Under the pieces are notes generated by a model that was not told the origin of the DNA, did no database searches, and worked only from the letters and a program-made list of their open reading frames with translations. A stretch of 57,790 nucleotides of DNA from Myxococcus dinghuensis. Its GTDB lineage: Bacteria > Myxococcota > Myxococcia > Myxococcales > Myxococcaceae. The stretch's first letter is position 1. Every line of letters begins with the position of its first letter. Position numbers and translations under genes: made by a program. Below, in pieces: positions 37,286 to 45,702 of the stretch. Location: contig NZ_JAKCFB010000051.1 of the NCBI RefSeq assembly GCF_024198235.1, positions 1-57,790 on the forward strand. Direction: 5' to 3'.

Positions 37286-38551
37286 TCAGAACCGGATGAG
37301 GAAGGCGTCGTAGCCGCCCGCGCTGGGGGCGCTCGTCAGCGCGCCGTACGTGGAGCCGGCGACGAACGCGTTGCCGGCGGCGTCCACCGCCACGCCGCGC
37401 GTCATCTCGAGGCTGGCCGTCCCGAACACCTGCGACGACAGCTTCGTGCCGCCCGCGGTGAACCGGGCGATGAACGCGTCGTCCCAGCCGGCGTGCGGCA
37501 GGCCGTCGAGCGAGTCACCGACCCGGCCGGCGAGCACGACGGTGTTGCTGGCGGTCACCGCGACGCCGTGGGCGTAGTCGGCCCCGGCCCCGCCCACCAG
37601 GCGGCTCCACTGGCGGTTGCCCGCGCCGTCGTACCGGGCGAGCAGCGCGTCGAAGAGGCCGTTGGAGACGTTCCCGTCCGGCTCGCCGAAGGTGTAGCCG
37701 GAGACGTAGACGCCGCCGTCCGGGCCCACCGCCACGCCCGTGCCGTGGTCGTTGCCGGAGGCGTCGAGCTGCCGCGCCCACTGGAGCGAGCCGAGGATGT
37801 CCAGCTTCAGCAGGAAGATGTCGCTGCCGGTGGGCGTGGTGACGCCGTCGATGCTGCCCGTCGTCTCTCCCGCCACGTAGATTTCGTGCGAGGGCGTCAC
37901 GGCGATGCCCGCCGCCACGTCGCTGTTGGGCGAGCCGTACTGCTGGAGCCAGTACGGGTTGCCGCCCAGGTCGTAGAGGGCGACGTAGACGTCGTACTGG
38001 AAGGGGTTGCCGCCGTTGGCGAAGCTGCCGCCGGTGTAGCCCGCGACGAAGACCTTGTCGGTCACCGCGACGCCCGTGGCGAAGTCGTCCATCTGCGTGC
38101 CGAACTGCCGCAGCCACAGGCGGTTGCCCTGGGCGTCGTACTTGGCGACGAAGGAGTCCAGGCCGCCCGCGTTCACGTAGAAGTCGAACCCGCCGAAGGT
38201 GTGGCCCACGACGTAGACGTTGCCCTGGGCGTCCGTGGCGACGGCGGTGGCGCGGTCACGCTCCGGCGTCCCGAGGAGCTGGACCCACTGGGCGTTGCCG
38301 GCGCTGTCGTACTTCGCCAGGAAGATGTCCTGGCTCCCCGCGTACGGCTGCGCGCCGAGCGCGTTCGCGGTGTGGCCGACGACATACACGCTGCTGCCGG
38401 AGACGGCCACTGCCTGGGCCTGGTCCTCGTACGTCGCGCCGAACTGGCGGGCCCAGCCGGACGACGCGAGCTGCGCCTGGGCGTCCAGGGAAACGCCCGA
38501 CACGCAGACGGCGCCAGCCAGACCCACCATGCTCCACAGGGATTGCTTCAT
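37286..38551 (-). CDS. Exported SBBP beta-propeller repeat protein
   Basis: 421 residues from ATG 38551, preceded by a GAGGAG ribosome site. The signal MKQSLWSMVGLAGAVCVSGVSLDAQA is followed by about seven repeats of ~50 residues with GVAV, VYV(V/A)G and D(I/A)F(L/V)A(K/R)(Y/F)D. It lacks the discoidin domain of the related protein at 20631-22475. Expected to fold as a beta-propeller outside the cytoplasm; the ligand is unknown. Confidence 0.8.
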   Translation of the reverse strand: MKQSLWSMVGLAGAVCVSGVSLDAQAQLASSGWARQFGATYEDQAQAVAVSGSSVYVVGHTANALGAQPYAGSQDIFLAKYDSAGNAQWVQLLGTPERDRATAVATDAQGNVYVVGHTFGGFDFYVNAGGLDSFVAKYDAQGNRLWLRQFGTQMDDFATGVAVTDKVFVAGYTGGSFANGGNPFQYDVYVALYDLGGNPYWLQQYGSPNSDVAAGIAVTPSHEIYVAGETTGSIDGVTTPTGSDIFLLKLDILGSLQWARQLDASGNDHGTGVAVGPDGGVYVSGYTFGEPDGNVSNGLFDALLARYDGAGNRQWSRLVGGAGADYAHGVAVTASNTVVLAGRVGDSLDGLPHAGWDDAFIARFTAGGTKLSSQVFGTASLEMTRGVAVDAAGNAFVAGSTYGALTSAPSAGGYDAFLIRF

Positions 38552-38881
38552 CGCGGACTCCTCTTCCAAGAAGGGTGAACACCTGCGCCATGGTCCGAGC
38601 GGCGATCGTCCGCGCGCTCGTGGGCTCGTGCTGACTCGCCATGGCCTCACATGCAAGAGCATGGGATTCGCGCGCACGGAAGATGGGTAATGAAAGACAC
38701 GCGAGACAGGTCCTGACCCGGGCGTGAGGCCTCGCGGACCCCCTGTATGTCGTGACGCAGGTGCAACCGGATTGATGCAGCAAGACGTCGCACCGACCCG
38801 GGCGGTCGTCGGCCACGCGCGCGGAGCCCTGCCCGGCGAGGTGTCCGGCGGGGGATTCAGGGCGCGGCGCCGCGCGTCGGC
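38552..38881. other. Gene-free gap, nothing recognised
   Basis: About 330 bp between the start of the SBBP gene and the 3' end of the comF remnant. The part next to 38551 presumably carries the SBBP promoter. No convincing ORF, hairpin or repeat was found. Confidence 0.5.
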
Positions 38882-39349
38882 TCAGACGTGGGTGAAGGCC
38901 CGGGCCAGCGTCAGCACCTCCACGCGGGAGGCGCCGGCGTCGAGGAGGGCGACGCCGGCGGCGCGCGCGGTGGCGCCGGTGGTGAAGACGTCGTCCACCA
39001 GGAGGACCTCCTGGCCCGCCACCTGGCGGGCGGCGGTGAACGCCCCGGCGAGGTTGTCCGCGCGCTCCGCCTCGTTCAGGCCCACCTGCCGTCGCGTCTC
39101 GCGCGTGCGCGTCAACCACCGCGCCGGGGCGTGACGTCCCAGGTGCCGCGCCAGGGCCACGGCGAGCAGGTGGGCCTGGTCGTACTGGCGCGCGTGGTAG
39201 CGGCGCGTGTGCAGGGGCAGGGCCACCACGAGGGCGGGCGCCCGGGCCAGGAAGTGGCCCGCCTCCGAGGCCAGCAGCCGGGCCAGGGGCGCGGCCAGCT
39301 CCGGGTGGTCCTCGTATTTGAAGCGGTATACTTCCGAGTCAGAAGGCGG
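38882..39349 (-). pseudogene. comF: comF, 3' portion left after prophage insertion
   Basis: The frame is open from TGA 38882 up to an in-frame TAG at 39350-39352. The C-terminal phosphoribosyltransferase domain is well preserved: VVALPLHTRRYHARQYDQAHLLA, LTRTRETRRQVGLN, and the PRPP loop VLLVDDVFTTGATARAAG. Continuing upstream the frame gives VYRFKYEDHPELAAPLARLLA, the conserved segment before that domain, and then homology stops at about 39331, next to the integrase gene. The N-terminal zinc-finger half expected of ComF (roughly 100 residues) is missing here, so the prophage has split the gene. A GTG at 39229 could still start a truncated product. Confidence 0.85.
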
Positions 39350-39393
39350 CTAGTGATGCCGTCTAACAACGAGATAACAACAGCGGAGGAAGT
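39309..39393. other. Left attachment junction (attL) region
   Basis: Comf homology ends and phage sequence begins in this stretch. The codons for RFKYED fall at 39308-39325; use of AAA for Lys and the A+T-richer run toward TATACT (39326-39331) suggest the strand-exchange core lies near 39310-39331. The exact core needs attR or an empty site. The segment 39332-39393 also holds the integrase leader. Confidence 0.6.
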
Positions 39394-40593
39394 GTGTCGA
39401 CAGGAGGCGCAAAGTGGGTTGGCAAGTGGGACGGGGGGCGAGTCAGGGAGACCCGGGGGCGGCAAGTGTGGGTCATCGAGAGACGGGTCAACGGCATCGT
39501 CCGGGCAATCACCTTGGACGCCGCGAACGAGCGTGACGCCAAGGCCGAACTGGTTCTCTTTGAGCGTGACCCTGGGTCATACAGGACCAAGAAGCAGGCC
39601 GTTGCGGAGGCCACAGCAGCCGCTGCGAAAGAGATCAAGAAGGGGGTTGCGCTCGACGCGGAGAACTTCGAGGCGTTCCTTCGGTATGTGAAGGCCGAAG
39701 GGCTGACGGATCACTACCGCCGCTACGTTCTTGCCCCTTACCTGACGGCGTGGGGAGTAGCACTGGAAGGGAGGTCGCTACGGGACGTGTCGCTTACTGA
39801 GTTGTACCTGTTGCTGGACAAGTGGCCCACGGCACGGACTCCTAGAATCATTGCGCTGAAGGCTTTTACGGCGTGGCTTCGCGAGCGGGACATGCTGCGG
39901 CTTGCCGAAGATCCCACGGCGGAAATGAAGGTGCCTCCATCGCGGGCAGAGAAGAACATTCGCCCCAAAGGTTACAGCATGGAGGCTGTCGAACAGGCGT
40001 ACAGGGAGGCCAATAGCCAGCGTCTCCGAGACACTCTGTGTATACGAGCCAAGACGGGAATGCATGGGACCGAGATTGATCGGGTAGCGCGAGGTGAGGC
40101 TGTTCTGAAAGAGGTGAATGAGCCTTGCGGGATTAAGGGGACCGTTACGTTTCGACAGCTTAAGGCCGATATGACACATACGATTAGTCTGGATGCGCAA
40201 TCGTTTTTCGCTGTGGAGCGACTCATGTCATACGGCAGAGGGCTGGAGGACTCCGGCATCATTCAGTCGCTGCGGCGCATTGCGGAGCGGCTCAGGTCGA
40301 AGTGTCATACTGAGGAGGAACGAAGAAAGATCGTCCCACTTCATCCAAGCCAGCTCCGGCATAGCTTTTCGACATGGGCGCGCAAGGAGGGCGAACTAGT
40401 GCGCACAACAAAAGGCGGTCTTCCAATTGAAGAGGTTTCGGCCGTTATGGGGCATACGAGCACCAAGACGACGAAGAAGTTCTATTTGACGGAAGAGATT
40501 CCTCCGATGATCCGCCTCCCTCTGCGACTCCTTCATCCTGAAGATCCTTCGACAGATCTAATCGCCTCTCGAAACGAAGCTTCGATTGCTTGA
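39394..40593 (+). CDS. int: Phage tyrosine integrase
   Basis: 399 residues from GTG 39394, with GGAGGA just upstream. N-terminal arm-binding part, core-binding helices (about 88-175), and a C-terminal catalytic domain. Catalytic residues seen: Lys257 in the beta-hairpin RQLKADMTHTISLD, His317 and Arg322 in HPSQLRHS, His354 in MGHTSTKTT and Tyr364 in KKFY. The first catalytic Arg, normally in TG(L/M)R, is His224 (TGMHGTEIDR). It should carry out integration at comF. Codon use is less GC-rich than the host genes. The 3' end overlaps the converging excisionase-like gene by 61 bp. Confidence 0.9.
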   Translation: MSTGGAKWVGKWDGGRVRETRGRQVWVIERRVNGIVRAITLDAANERDAKAELVLFERDPGSYRTKKQAVAEATAAAAKEIKKGVALDAENFEAFLRYVKAEGLTDHYRRYVLAPYLTAWGVALEGRSLRDVSLTELYLLLDKWPTARTPRIIALKAFTAWLRERDMLRLAEDPTAEMKVPPSRAEKNIRPKGYSMEAVEQAYREANSQRLRDTLCIRAKTGMHGTEIDRVARGEAVLKEVNEPCGIKGTVTFRQLKADMTHTISLDAQSFFAVERLMSYGRGLEDSGIIQSLRRIAERLRSKCHTEEERRKIVPLHPSQLRHSFSTWARKEGELVRTTKGGLPIEEVSAVMGHTSTKTTKKFYLTEEIPPMIRLPLRLLHPEDPSTDLIASRNEASIA

Positions 40594-40838
40594 GTTTCTC
40601 GGGTGGGCTGGTGGCGTCTCCGTGAGGCAGGCGCCAACCTCTCCATAGGGATACCGAGACACGACATTATCGAGTCCAGTCGAATAGTCGTCTTCTTGCC
40701 GAGCTTGGGCGCTCGCCGTAGTCGCCCCTGGGCGAGTAGCTCAAAGACACGAGTCCTCTTGCAGTGGAGTAGTTCGGCTGCGCGTTCGATGGTTACAGCC
40801 GGGCCGTCAAGCCCGGGGCCGGTGGCATATGGGGCCAT
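40533..40838 (-). CDS. Excisionase-like HTH protein
   Basis: 101 residues from ATG 40838. Residues about 15-65 form a winged-helix/HTH_17-type unit (VTIERAAELLHCKRTRVFELLAQGRLRRAPKLGKKTTIRLDSI), as in Xis and MerR-like phage proteins. The C-terminus is Arg/Gln-rich. The 3' end overlaps the integrase gene by 61 bp in convergent orientation, so transcription of the leftward arm runs against int. That position fits an excisionase or directionality factor; a repressor is also possible. It follows the methylase gene by 1 bp. Confidence 0.7.
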   Translation of the reverse strand: MAPYATGPGLDGPAVTIERAAELLHCKRTRVFELLAQGRLRRAPKLGKKTTIRLDSIMSCLGIPMERLAPASRRRHQPTRETQAIEASFREAIRSVEGSSG

Positions 40839-40839
40839 G

Positions 40840-41790
40840 TTACCGTTCGTCTTTCGTCATCGCAGATCCGAACAGCCGCGCGTGCAGGAGTCCGTAGGCG
40901 AGCGCCGCTTGCTGGGGCACGACGCCATTTCCGAGGAGCCGCAGTCGGTCGACCCGATGGGCCAGCCCATCAGCCATTCGACAAATCGCGGGTTCAACGT
41001 CCGGGCGGACGGCGAGGACGGAGCGCCATCTTTCGAGGTCGTCGCGCCCTGGGGGCCACGCGGGAAGCTCAGGATGGCCTCCGAGAGCTGCCGGCGCCGC
41101 TGGCCGATGCAGCTCGCCGCCTTCCAGTCGGATGCCCCCGGAGTTGGCCAGTCCTTCACCAGCGCGCCCAGGTCCGCCCCCGACTGCCGGCCGTTGCGTG
41201 GCCTCCCCCCGCGCCTCCCATGGCCGTTCGAACTCTCTCCCGTGTTCGGCGTGGGCCAGGAGGAAGAGCCGTTCTCGCTTGTGGGGAGCCCCGGCATCTG
41301 ACGCTCGGAGACACACCCACTCCGCATCGAACCCGAGCGCGGCAAGGTCGGCGAGCACGCGGTCGAGGCCCCGCGAACGGAGCGCCGCGACGTTCTCGAC
41401 GAAGACAAAGCGGGGTCGAACCTCAGCGACGATTCGCGCGTACTCGCGCCACAGGCCCGAGCGCTCGCCGTCGAGTCCCGCCCCCTTTCCAGCGACGCTG
41501 ATGTCCTGACAGGGGAATCCCCCACTGACGCAATCCACGACGCCACGCCACGGCACGCCGTCGAAGGTTCCAACGTCGTCCCAGACAGGTGCCGAATCCA
41601 GCTCTTCCTTCGCCATCCGGGCCACGAGGCAGGCCGCCGCGTATGCCTCCCGCTCGACGTAACAAACAGTCCGAAGGGAAGGCACGGCCAGCTTGAGGCC
41701 GTGAGCGAGTCCACCGCCCCCAGCGAAGAGTTCGAGGGCGCGGCGGGGATGAACGCCAACGGGATGAACAACCAAGCCATGCGCGCTCAC
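40840..41790 (-). CDS. DNA (cytosine-5) methyltransferase
   Basis: 316 residues from GTG 41790, overlapping the RuvC-like gene by GTGA. A full set of m5C motifs is present: I (ALELFAGGGGLAHGL), IV with catalytic Cys (GGFPCQDIS), VI (VFVENV), VIII (HKRERLFLLAH) and X (RLLGNGVVPQQAA). The target-recognition part (about 200-270) is short. No restriction enzyme gene lies beside it, so it probably protects phage DNA from host restriction rather than forming a restriction-modification system. Target sequence unknown. Confidence 0.9.
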   Translation of the reverse strand: MSAHGLVVHPVGVHPRRALELFAGGGGLAHGLKLAVPSLRTVCYVEREAYAAACLVARMAKEELDSAPVWDDVGTFDGVPWRGVVDCVSGGFPCQDISVAGKGAGLDGERSGLWREYARIVAEVRPRFVFVENVAALRSRGLDRVLADLAALGFDAEWVCLRASDAGAPHKRERLFLLAHAEHGREFERPWEARGEATQRPAVGGGPGRAGEGLANSGGIRLEGGELHRPAAPAALGGHPELPAWPPGRDDLERWRSVLAVRPDVEPAICRMADGLAHRVDRLRLLGNGVVPQQAALAYGLLHARLFGSAMTKDER

Positions 41791-42335
41791 CTGGGGAAGA
41801 CCTTCCGGGGCACAAGGCGACCGAGGACGTGGAGCCCGATGCCAACCGCGTCCCAAACGTTGTGCTGCTTGTCCTGGGCGCGAGGGAGCTGGACGCGGAG
41901 GTGTTCGCAGGGCCGCTCGTCGAGCCGCGACTTGATGCGCTCGACCATGACGTCGCCGTTGAGCGTCCCCTTCCATTCGCGGGGCAAGACGCTCCGTTCC
42001 GACGTGGCCCCCAGTGCGCCCGCGACGCGACCAACGACACCGGCAAGTTCGATGAGGTCGTTCGGGTCGCCCTTGCTCTTCCCGGCCGTGTAGACCTGGG
42101 GGCACTCGCTCACGACCACGATAGCGACGGCCTCACCAGCGGCCCTGAGCGGCTCCAGGAACGACGAAACGAACGCGGCTGTGGCTGTGGCCATGCTCGC
42201 CCATGCCGCCAGCCCACGGGCCTTGGACTCGAAGTTGGTCGGCATGCCCGCGACGAGCAGCTCGCCCGTGTCGAGGTCGAAGAGCGCGACGCCACACTCG
42301 CGAAGCCCGGGGTCGAGCGCCACGAGGAGCCTCAC
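41787..42335 (-). CDS. RuvC-like Holliday junction resolvase
   Basis: 182 residues from GTG 42335. RNase H-fold pattern of RuvC: first acidic residue in LVALDPGLRECGVALFD, Glu at the end of strand four in VVVSECPQVY, and C-terminal Asp in NVWDAVGIGLH. GKSKGDPNDLIELAGVVG corresponds to the helix after strand four. It probably resolves branched DNA before packaging. It overlaps both neighbours by four bases and belongs to the leftward replication operon. Confidence 0.8.
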   Translation of the reverse strand: MRLLVALDPGLRECGVALFDLDTGELLVAGMPTNFESKARGLAAWASMATATAAFVSSFLEPLRAAGEAVAIVVVSECPQVYTAGKSKGDPNDLIELAGVVGRVAGALGATSERSVLPREWKGTLNGDVMVERIKSRLDERPCEHLRVQLPRAQDKQHNVWDAVGIGLHVLGRLVPRKVFPR

Positions 42336-42502
42336 AGCTCGGCCACCTGGAGACGGAGGGAGAGAGCCTCGCCGTCGAACGCCGACAGCAGCCGCAGTTC
42401 GTCGAAGTCGGCGACGTCGAAAGCGACCGTGTCGTCGATGTTCTCCTCGAGGTAGGGGGACGGAAGCGGAAGCAGCTCGGACGCGTTGGTTCGCGTGGCC
42501 AT
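42332..42502 (-). CDS. Small acidic phage protein (56 aa)
   Basis: 56 residues from ATG 42502, stop TGA 42332-42334 overlapping the next start by GTGA. The composition is acidic (EENIDDTVAFDVADFDELR) with no recognised family. Its leader carries GAAAGG, and a 32-bp phage element ends 28 bp upstream, so it is the first gene of the promoter-proximal group 42502 to 40533. Coupled translation and a regulatory element directly upstream support a real gene. Confidence 0.65.
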   Translation of the reverse strand: MATRTNASELLPLPSPYLEENIDDTVAFDVADFDELRLLSAFDGEALSLRLQVAEL

Positions 42503-42530
42503 GCGTTGCACCTTTCAGGGCGTGTGCTCC

Positions 42531-42562
42531 CTAAATGGGTGCGGATTCCGCGAGTGGCTCAG
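42531..42562 (-). promoter_or_regulatory. 32-bp phage element, copy A
   Basis: Points left toward the small acidic gene (start 28 bp away). Reads TGAGCC, 18 bp, CATTTA, ending in G. The TGA of the element is also the stop codon of the DNA polymerase gene (42559-42561). Confidence 0.75.
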
Positions 42563-44568
42563 GCCGCGCGCTTCGCGGCTGGCTCCCAGACCAGCAGGCG
42601 CCCCGAGCTGTCGCGCACGGTGGCGGCATCCTTCGAGAGAATTCGAGACAGCGCGGGCTCGGCTTCGATGGCCGGCGCCAGGTCGGGAGTCGTCTCCTTC
42701 ATCGCCTCTCGCATGAGGTACGCCTTGCGCTCGGCCGCGTCGTGCAACCGCTGCGCGTCGTCGGCGAGTAGCTCGCTGAGCAGCTCGTCGTGCATGTTGA
42801 GGACGATTCGCGAGCCGTAGAGGGGGGAGCGGCGGTCGACGTACATCTCGCGGCTGACGCGCCACATGGCCAGCTTGCACCCGACGGCGCCCAAGCCTTG
42901 AAACGGCGTGTTCAAAATCTGGGTGTAGCCGCACATGCCGCGCAGGATGTTGACGCCCGGAATCATGACGTCCGCGAAGCCACCGCCGTAGGCGAGTGCC
43001 TGTGCCTTCTCCTGTAGCTCGCGCTGCTCGGGCCATGCCCGCATCCACAGCTCGTCCAGTTCCTTCGCGACCAGGAGGCAGACCCGGCAAACCCGCTTCG
43101 GCTTGCGTTGGACGGTGACTTCCTCACGGGTGACGCCGCACTCGTCGGCTCGCTTGGCGAGAAGGCAGAACGAGACGCGGTCCTTGGCGCGCGCGTTGTA
43201 GACGAGGGTTCCCGCCCGCATCCCACCCCCCTTGCCGAAGTTGAGAATCTTCGCGAGCTGCCGGTAGGAGACGGCAACGGGGTCCTTCGCCTTCACCAAC
43301 GGCAGCAGCTCGGCGTAGCTCGTCCCGAGGAACTCGGCCGCGGCAAGGGTGTGGACGTCGAGCCCGCTGTTCAAGGCGTCGGCCATCTTCGAGTAGCCGA
43401 GTTCCCAGATGGCCCGCTGAGCCATGGTGCGCAGCTCCAGGCCGCCATAGTCGACCGAGCAGAAGACGAACCCAGGCCGCGCCTCGTGGACCTCGCGAAT
43501 GCCGCCTTTCTGGGGGAGCTGCTGGTAATCGCTGGAGACGCGCGTCGTGGACACCAGCACGTTGAAGCGCGGGTTGATGGGGTGCGTGGTGCCTGCCTCG
43601 ACGACATCCAGGTAGGTGGACTTGTACTTGTCGACGCGTCCACTTCGCCCCAATTCCTCGAGGATGGGGTCGCCTGAGCCCAGCAACGTGTCGCGGTCGG
43701 TCGCGACCTGACCGTCGGGGAATCGGTCGCTGGGGGAAGTGATGGGCGGCTGACCGTCATATGCGGCAGTCACGAGCGCAGCGAGGCGCTTCGAGTCCTT
43801 CGTGCCGTCCGCCCGGAAGATGCCCGCCGCCTGGAACTTCGCGCGGTTCTCGTTCCACTCCCGCTCGACGCGTTCCCGGAGCTGCGCCACGGCAACACCG
43901 TTCGTGCGCAGTCCCCAGATGGAGGCGAGGTGGAGCGCGAAGGCGGCGCGCATCTGGTCGGCTTCGGCATGCAGGTTGCCGCCGTTGGACACCTCGCGGG
44001 CGAGGGTCTCCTGGCAGAAGTACACGTCGAGCGTGTAGCGAGCATCGCGCTTCGGGTACTCGACAGCCGCGGCGGGCCAGCGCTCGACAGGGACGCCGTC
44101 CAGTTCCGCGTAGCGAAGGCGCCACGCGTCCGGGGCATGCTTGTCCGCGCTGATGTCGAGCCCCAGGTGCCGCTGAACGAGGAGCGCGAGCGGGTAGCGG
44201 GCGCCTTCGTCGTCGTCGAGCCTCCGCCCCGTCAACGGATGAACGCCGTAGACGCCTCGCGCGATGTCGATGAGCGCCTCGCGGACCTGGACGCAATGAA
44301 GGCGGCCCGCTTCGAGCGCCGCGAAGATGGGCGCCACGAGTCGCGGGTCATCTGCCGCCATGACGCCCAGGTCGTAGACGAGATTGGCCCCGACAAGGTG
44401 CGTGTCCGGTGTGGCGATGGCATCGCGGAAGAACTCCCGGGCCTGGGCCTTGTCGAGCAGCCGTTCGGTGCCTGTGGCCTGTGTCGCGACACTCCCGCAG
44501 ACGAGAGGGGGCGCAAGCAAGCCGGGCTGAATCAGCCACGTCTCCGTGTCGAAGGACCAGAGGTTCAT
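42559..44568 (-). CDS. Family A DNA polymerase
   Basis: 669 residues from ATG 44568. The N-terminal part has a 3'-5' exonuclease look (WSFDTETW at the very start; NLVYDLGVM; later YPKRDARYTLDVYF). Polymerase motifs: A CSVDYGGLELRTMAQ, B RQLAKILNFGKGGGM, C LNMHDELL. An insertion with four Cys (CGVTREEV, CRVC) between B and C is unusual and could bind zinc. It is probably the replicative polymerase of the phage. It lies between the putative ssDNA-binding protein and the RuvC group. Confidence 0.9.
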   Translation of the reverse strand: MNLWSFDTETWLIQPGLLAPPLVCGSVATQATGTERLLDKAQAREFFRDAIATPDTHLVGANLVYDLGVMAADDPRLVAPIFAALEAGRLHCVQVREALIDIARGVYGVHPLTGRRLDDDEGARYPLALLVQRHLGLDISADKHAPDAWRLRYAELDGVPVERWPAAAVEYPKRDARYTLDVYFCQETLAREVSNGGNLHAEADQMRAAFALHLASIWGLRTNGVAVAQLRERVEREWNENRAKFQAAGIFRADGTKDSKRLAALVTAAYDGQPPITSPSDRFPDGQVATDRDTLLGSGDPILEELGRSGRVDKYKSTYLDVVEAGTTHPINPRFNVLVSTTRVSSDYQQLPQKGGIREVHEARPGFVFCSVDYGGLELRTMAQRAIWELGYSKMADALNSGLDVHTLAAAEFLGTSYAELLPLVKAKDPVAVSYRQLAKILNFGKGGGMRAGTLVYNARAKDRVSFCLLAKRADECGVTREEVTVQRKPKRVCRVCLLVAKELDELWMRAWPEQRELQEKAQALAYGGGFADVMIPGVNILRGMCGYTQILNTPFQGLGAVGCKLAMWRVSREMYVDRRSPLYGSRIVLNMHDELLSELLADDAQRLHDAAERKAYLMREAMKETTPDLAPAIEAEPALSRILSKDAATVRDSSGRLLVWEPAAKRAA

Positions 44569-44653
44569 GGGATGCCTTGTGTGGGAGGGAGAGCGGCCCG
44601 TGTCGTGGGCCAGCCGCCGACGGAAAAAGCGCGCCGTCAGTCGCCGTCCGGCA

Positions 44654-45184
44654 TCAGGCGAGGGCGTCGGAGAGCGCGGGCAGCTTGCTCGCCTTGCGCG
44701 ACTGCTCGGCCTGGGCGAGCTGCTCGTCGTTCAGCTCGACGTGGGACCAGCGGAAGCCGGTGATGACCTTGCCCGCATGGCCGTCCTTCACGGGGAGCTG
44801 CTTGGGGAAAACCTCGCACCGAATCAGGAGGTGCGTGCCCGCCTGCCGCTCGTCGAAGAACTTCTTCAGGACGGCCGGGTTGGCGAACTCGTGCTCTTCG
44901 GCGCCCACCAGCGTCATCAGGAAGGACTTGAAGCGCCCGCCGCCGCCCTTCTTCTGGTCGCTCAGGTTCTCGACGTAGTCGACCGTCTCGCCCACGCGGT
45001 TGGGGGACTCGTTACCCGGGAGAGCCTCGGACTCGCGGACCTTCAGCTCGGCGATGGCCGAGTCACCCTTGAAGCCCTCCTTCATGCGGATGACGGCGAC
45101 TTCGAACAGGTAGCGTCCGGCGCGGGGGTAGCGGCCTCCGGTGGCGGCCTGGGCGGTGGCAATCTTCGTCAGTGCGTTGTTCAT
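44654..45184 (-). CDS. Probable phage ssDNA-binding/replication accessory protein
   Basis: 176 residues from ATG 45184. No family recognised with certainty. It contains beta-strand patterns typical of OB-like folds (AGRYLFEVAVIRMKEG, SAIAELKVRES, THLLIRCEVFP, KVITGFRWSHVELN), a Gly/Lys-rich loop (DQKKGGGGRFKSFL) and a polar C-terminal tail. Its position directly before the polymerase is that of phage ssDNA-binding proteins. It is controlled by element B, 50 bp upstream; that leader contains AAGGACC as a possible ribosome site. Confidence 0.55.
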   Translation of the reverse strand: MNNALTKIATAQAATGGRYPRAGRYLFEVAVIRMKEGFKGDSAIAELKVRESEALPGNESPNRVGETVDYVENLSDQKKGGGGRFKSFLMTLVGAEEHEFANPAVLKKFFDERQAGTHLLIRCEVFPKQLPVKDGHAGKVITGFRWSHVELNDEQLAQAEQSRKASKLPALSDALA

Positions 45185-45234
45185 GGTTACGTGGGTCCTT
45201 GGGTTGCGTCAGCAGCGAAGTGCGCTGACCCCAC

Positions 45235-45266
45235 GTAAATGGGTGCGGATTCTGGGAATGGTTCAG
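45235..45266 (-). promoter_or_regulatory. 32-bp phage element, copy B
   Basis: Points left toward the gene starting at 45184 (50 bp). TGAACC variant at the upstream box; the CACCCATTTA core is intact and followed by C. It lies in the gap opposite the rightward gene at 45370. Confidence 0.75.
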
Positions 45267-45369
45267 TGCCTGAAATTCATTTGGGCTGGGGCTATCGTGA
45301 CCTCGAAGAAGGACTGCTCAGTTTGGCGTAGAATCGACTGGCAAGCCGACTTGGAAAGCGAGGGACTCA

Positions 45370-45702
45370 ATGGGTGCGGTCGCCAAGAGAACATTCAAGG
45401 TGGGGACTCACGAGTTCGTTACGATGGTGGACCTCGACTTGGAGCGAGGGACCTTGCTTGTTTGGGCCCTGACGAAGTCAGGCGATCCTGTCCTTCTTGA
45501 GCAGCGCGACGGAACGCAAGAGATTCAGTCCTACCAGCCCTTCGGGACGAAATGGCTGTCGTCGCCCGCGAGCGTGAACGAAGAGGTCTCCCTGCTCATG
45601 GAGACGGCGGAGAGAGAGGTCCGATGGTCCGCAGAGCTGAGCGAGCGCCATCGTTATCGCATCGTGGATGTTGACCTGAGAGGTGTGTGGTTAGGGCCAT
45701 GA
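45370..45702 (+). CDS. Rightward orphan gene in the leftward arm (moron-like)
   Basis: 110 residues from ATG 45370, preceded by GAGGGAC. No family recognised; it looks like a compact beta-rich protein (FKVGTHEFVTMVDLDLERGTLLVWALTKSG) ending in a helix and strands (RHRYRIVDVDLRGVWLGP). It runs against its neighbours and converges on the helicase gene with a 12-bp overlap of 3' ends. Its upstream region and coding sequence are richer in A+T than flanking genes. Lone, oppositely oriented, compositionally different phage genes are often lysogeny cargo; this is inference. Confidence 0.55.
   Translation: MGAVAKRTFKVGTHEFVTMVDLDLERGTLLVWALTKSGDPVLLEQRDGTQEIQSYQPFGTKWLSSPASVNEEVSLLMETAEREVRWSAELSERHRYRIVDVDLRGVWLGP

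Noticed and set aside
34522..37299. A 925-residue rightward frame opposite the M1 peptidase
   Set aside because: Its translation is low-complexity Arg/Leu/Gly/Val/His-rich with no motifs, while the opposite strand has a full zinc peptidase.
39112..39465. A 117-residue leftward frame spanning the comF/phage junction
   Set aside because: It is out of frame with comF, which is clearly coding in another frame, and extends into the integrase gene.
45329..45334. TAGAAT as a -10 box for the gene at 45370
   Set aside because: No convincing -35 sequence at 16-18 bp; too weak to list as a promoter.
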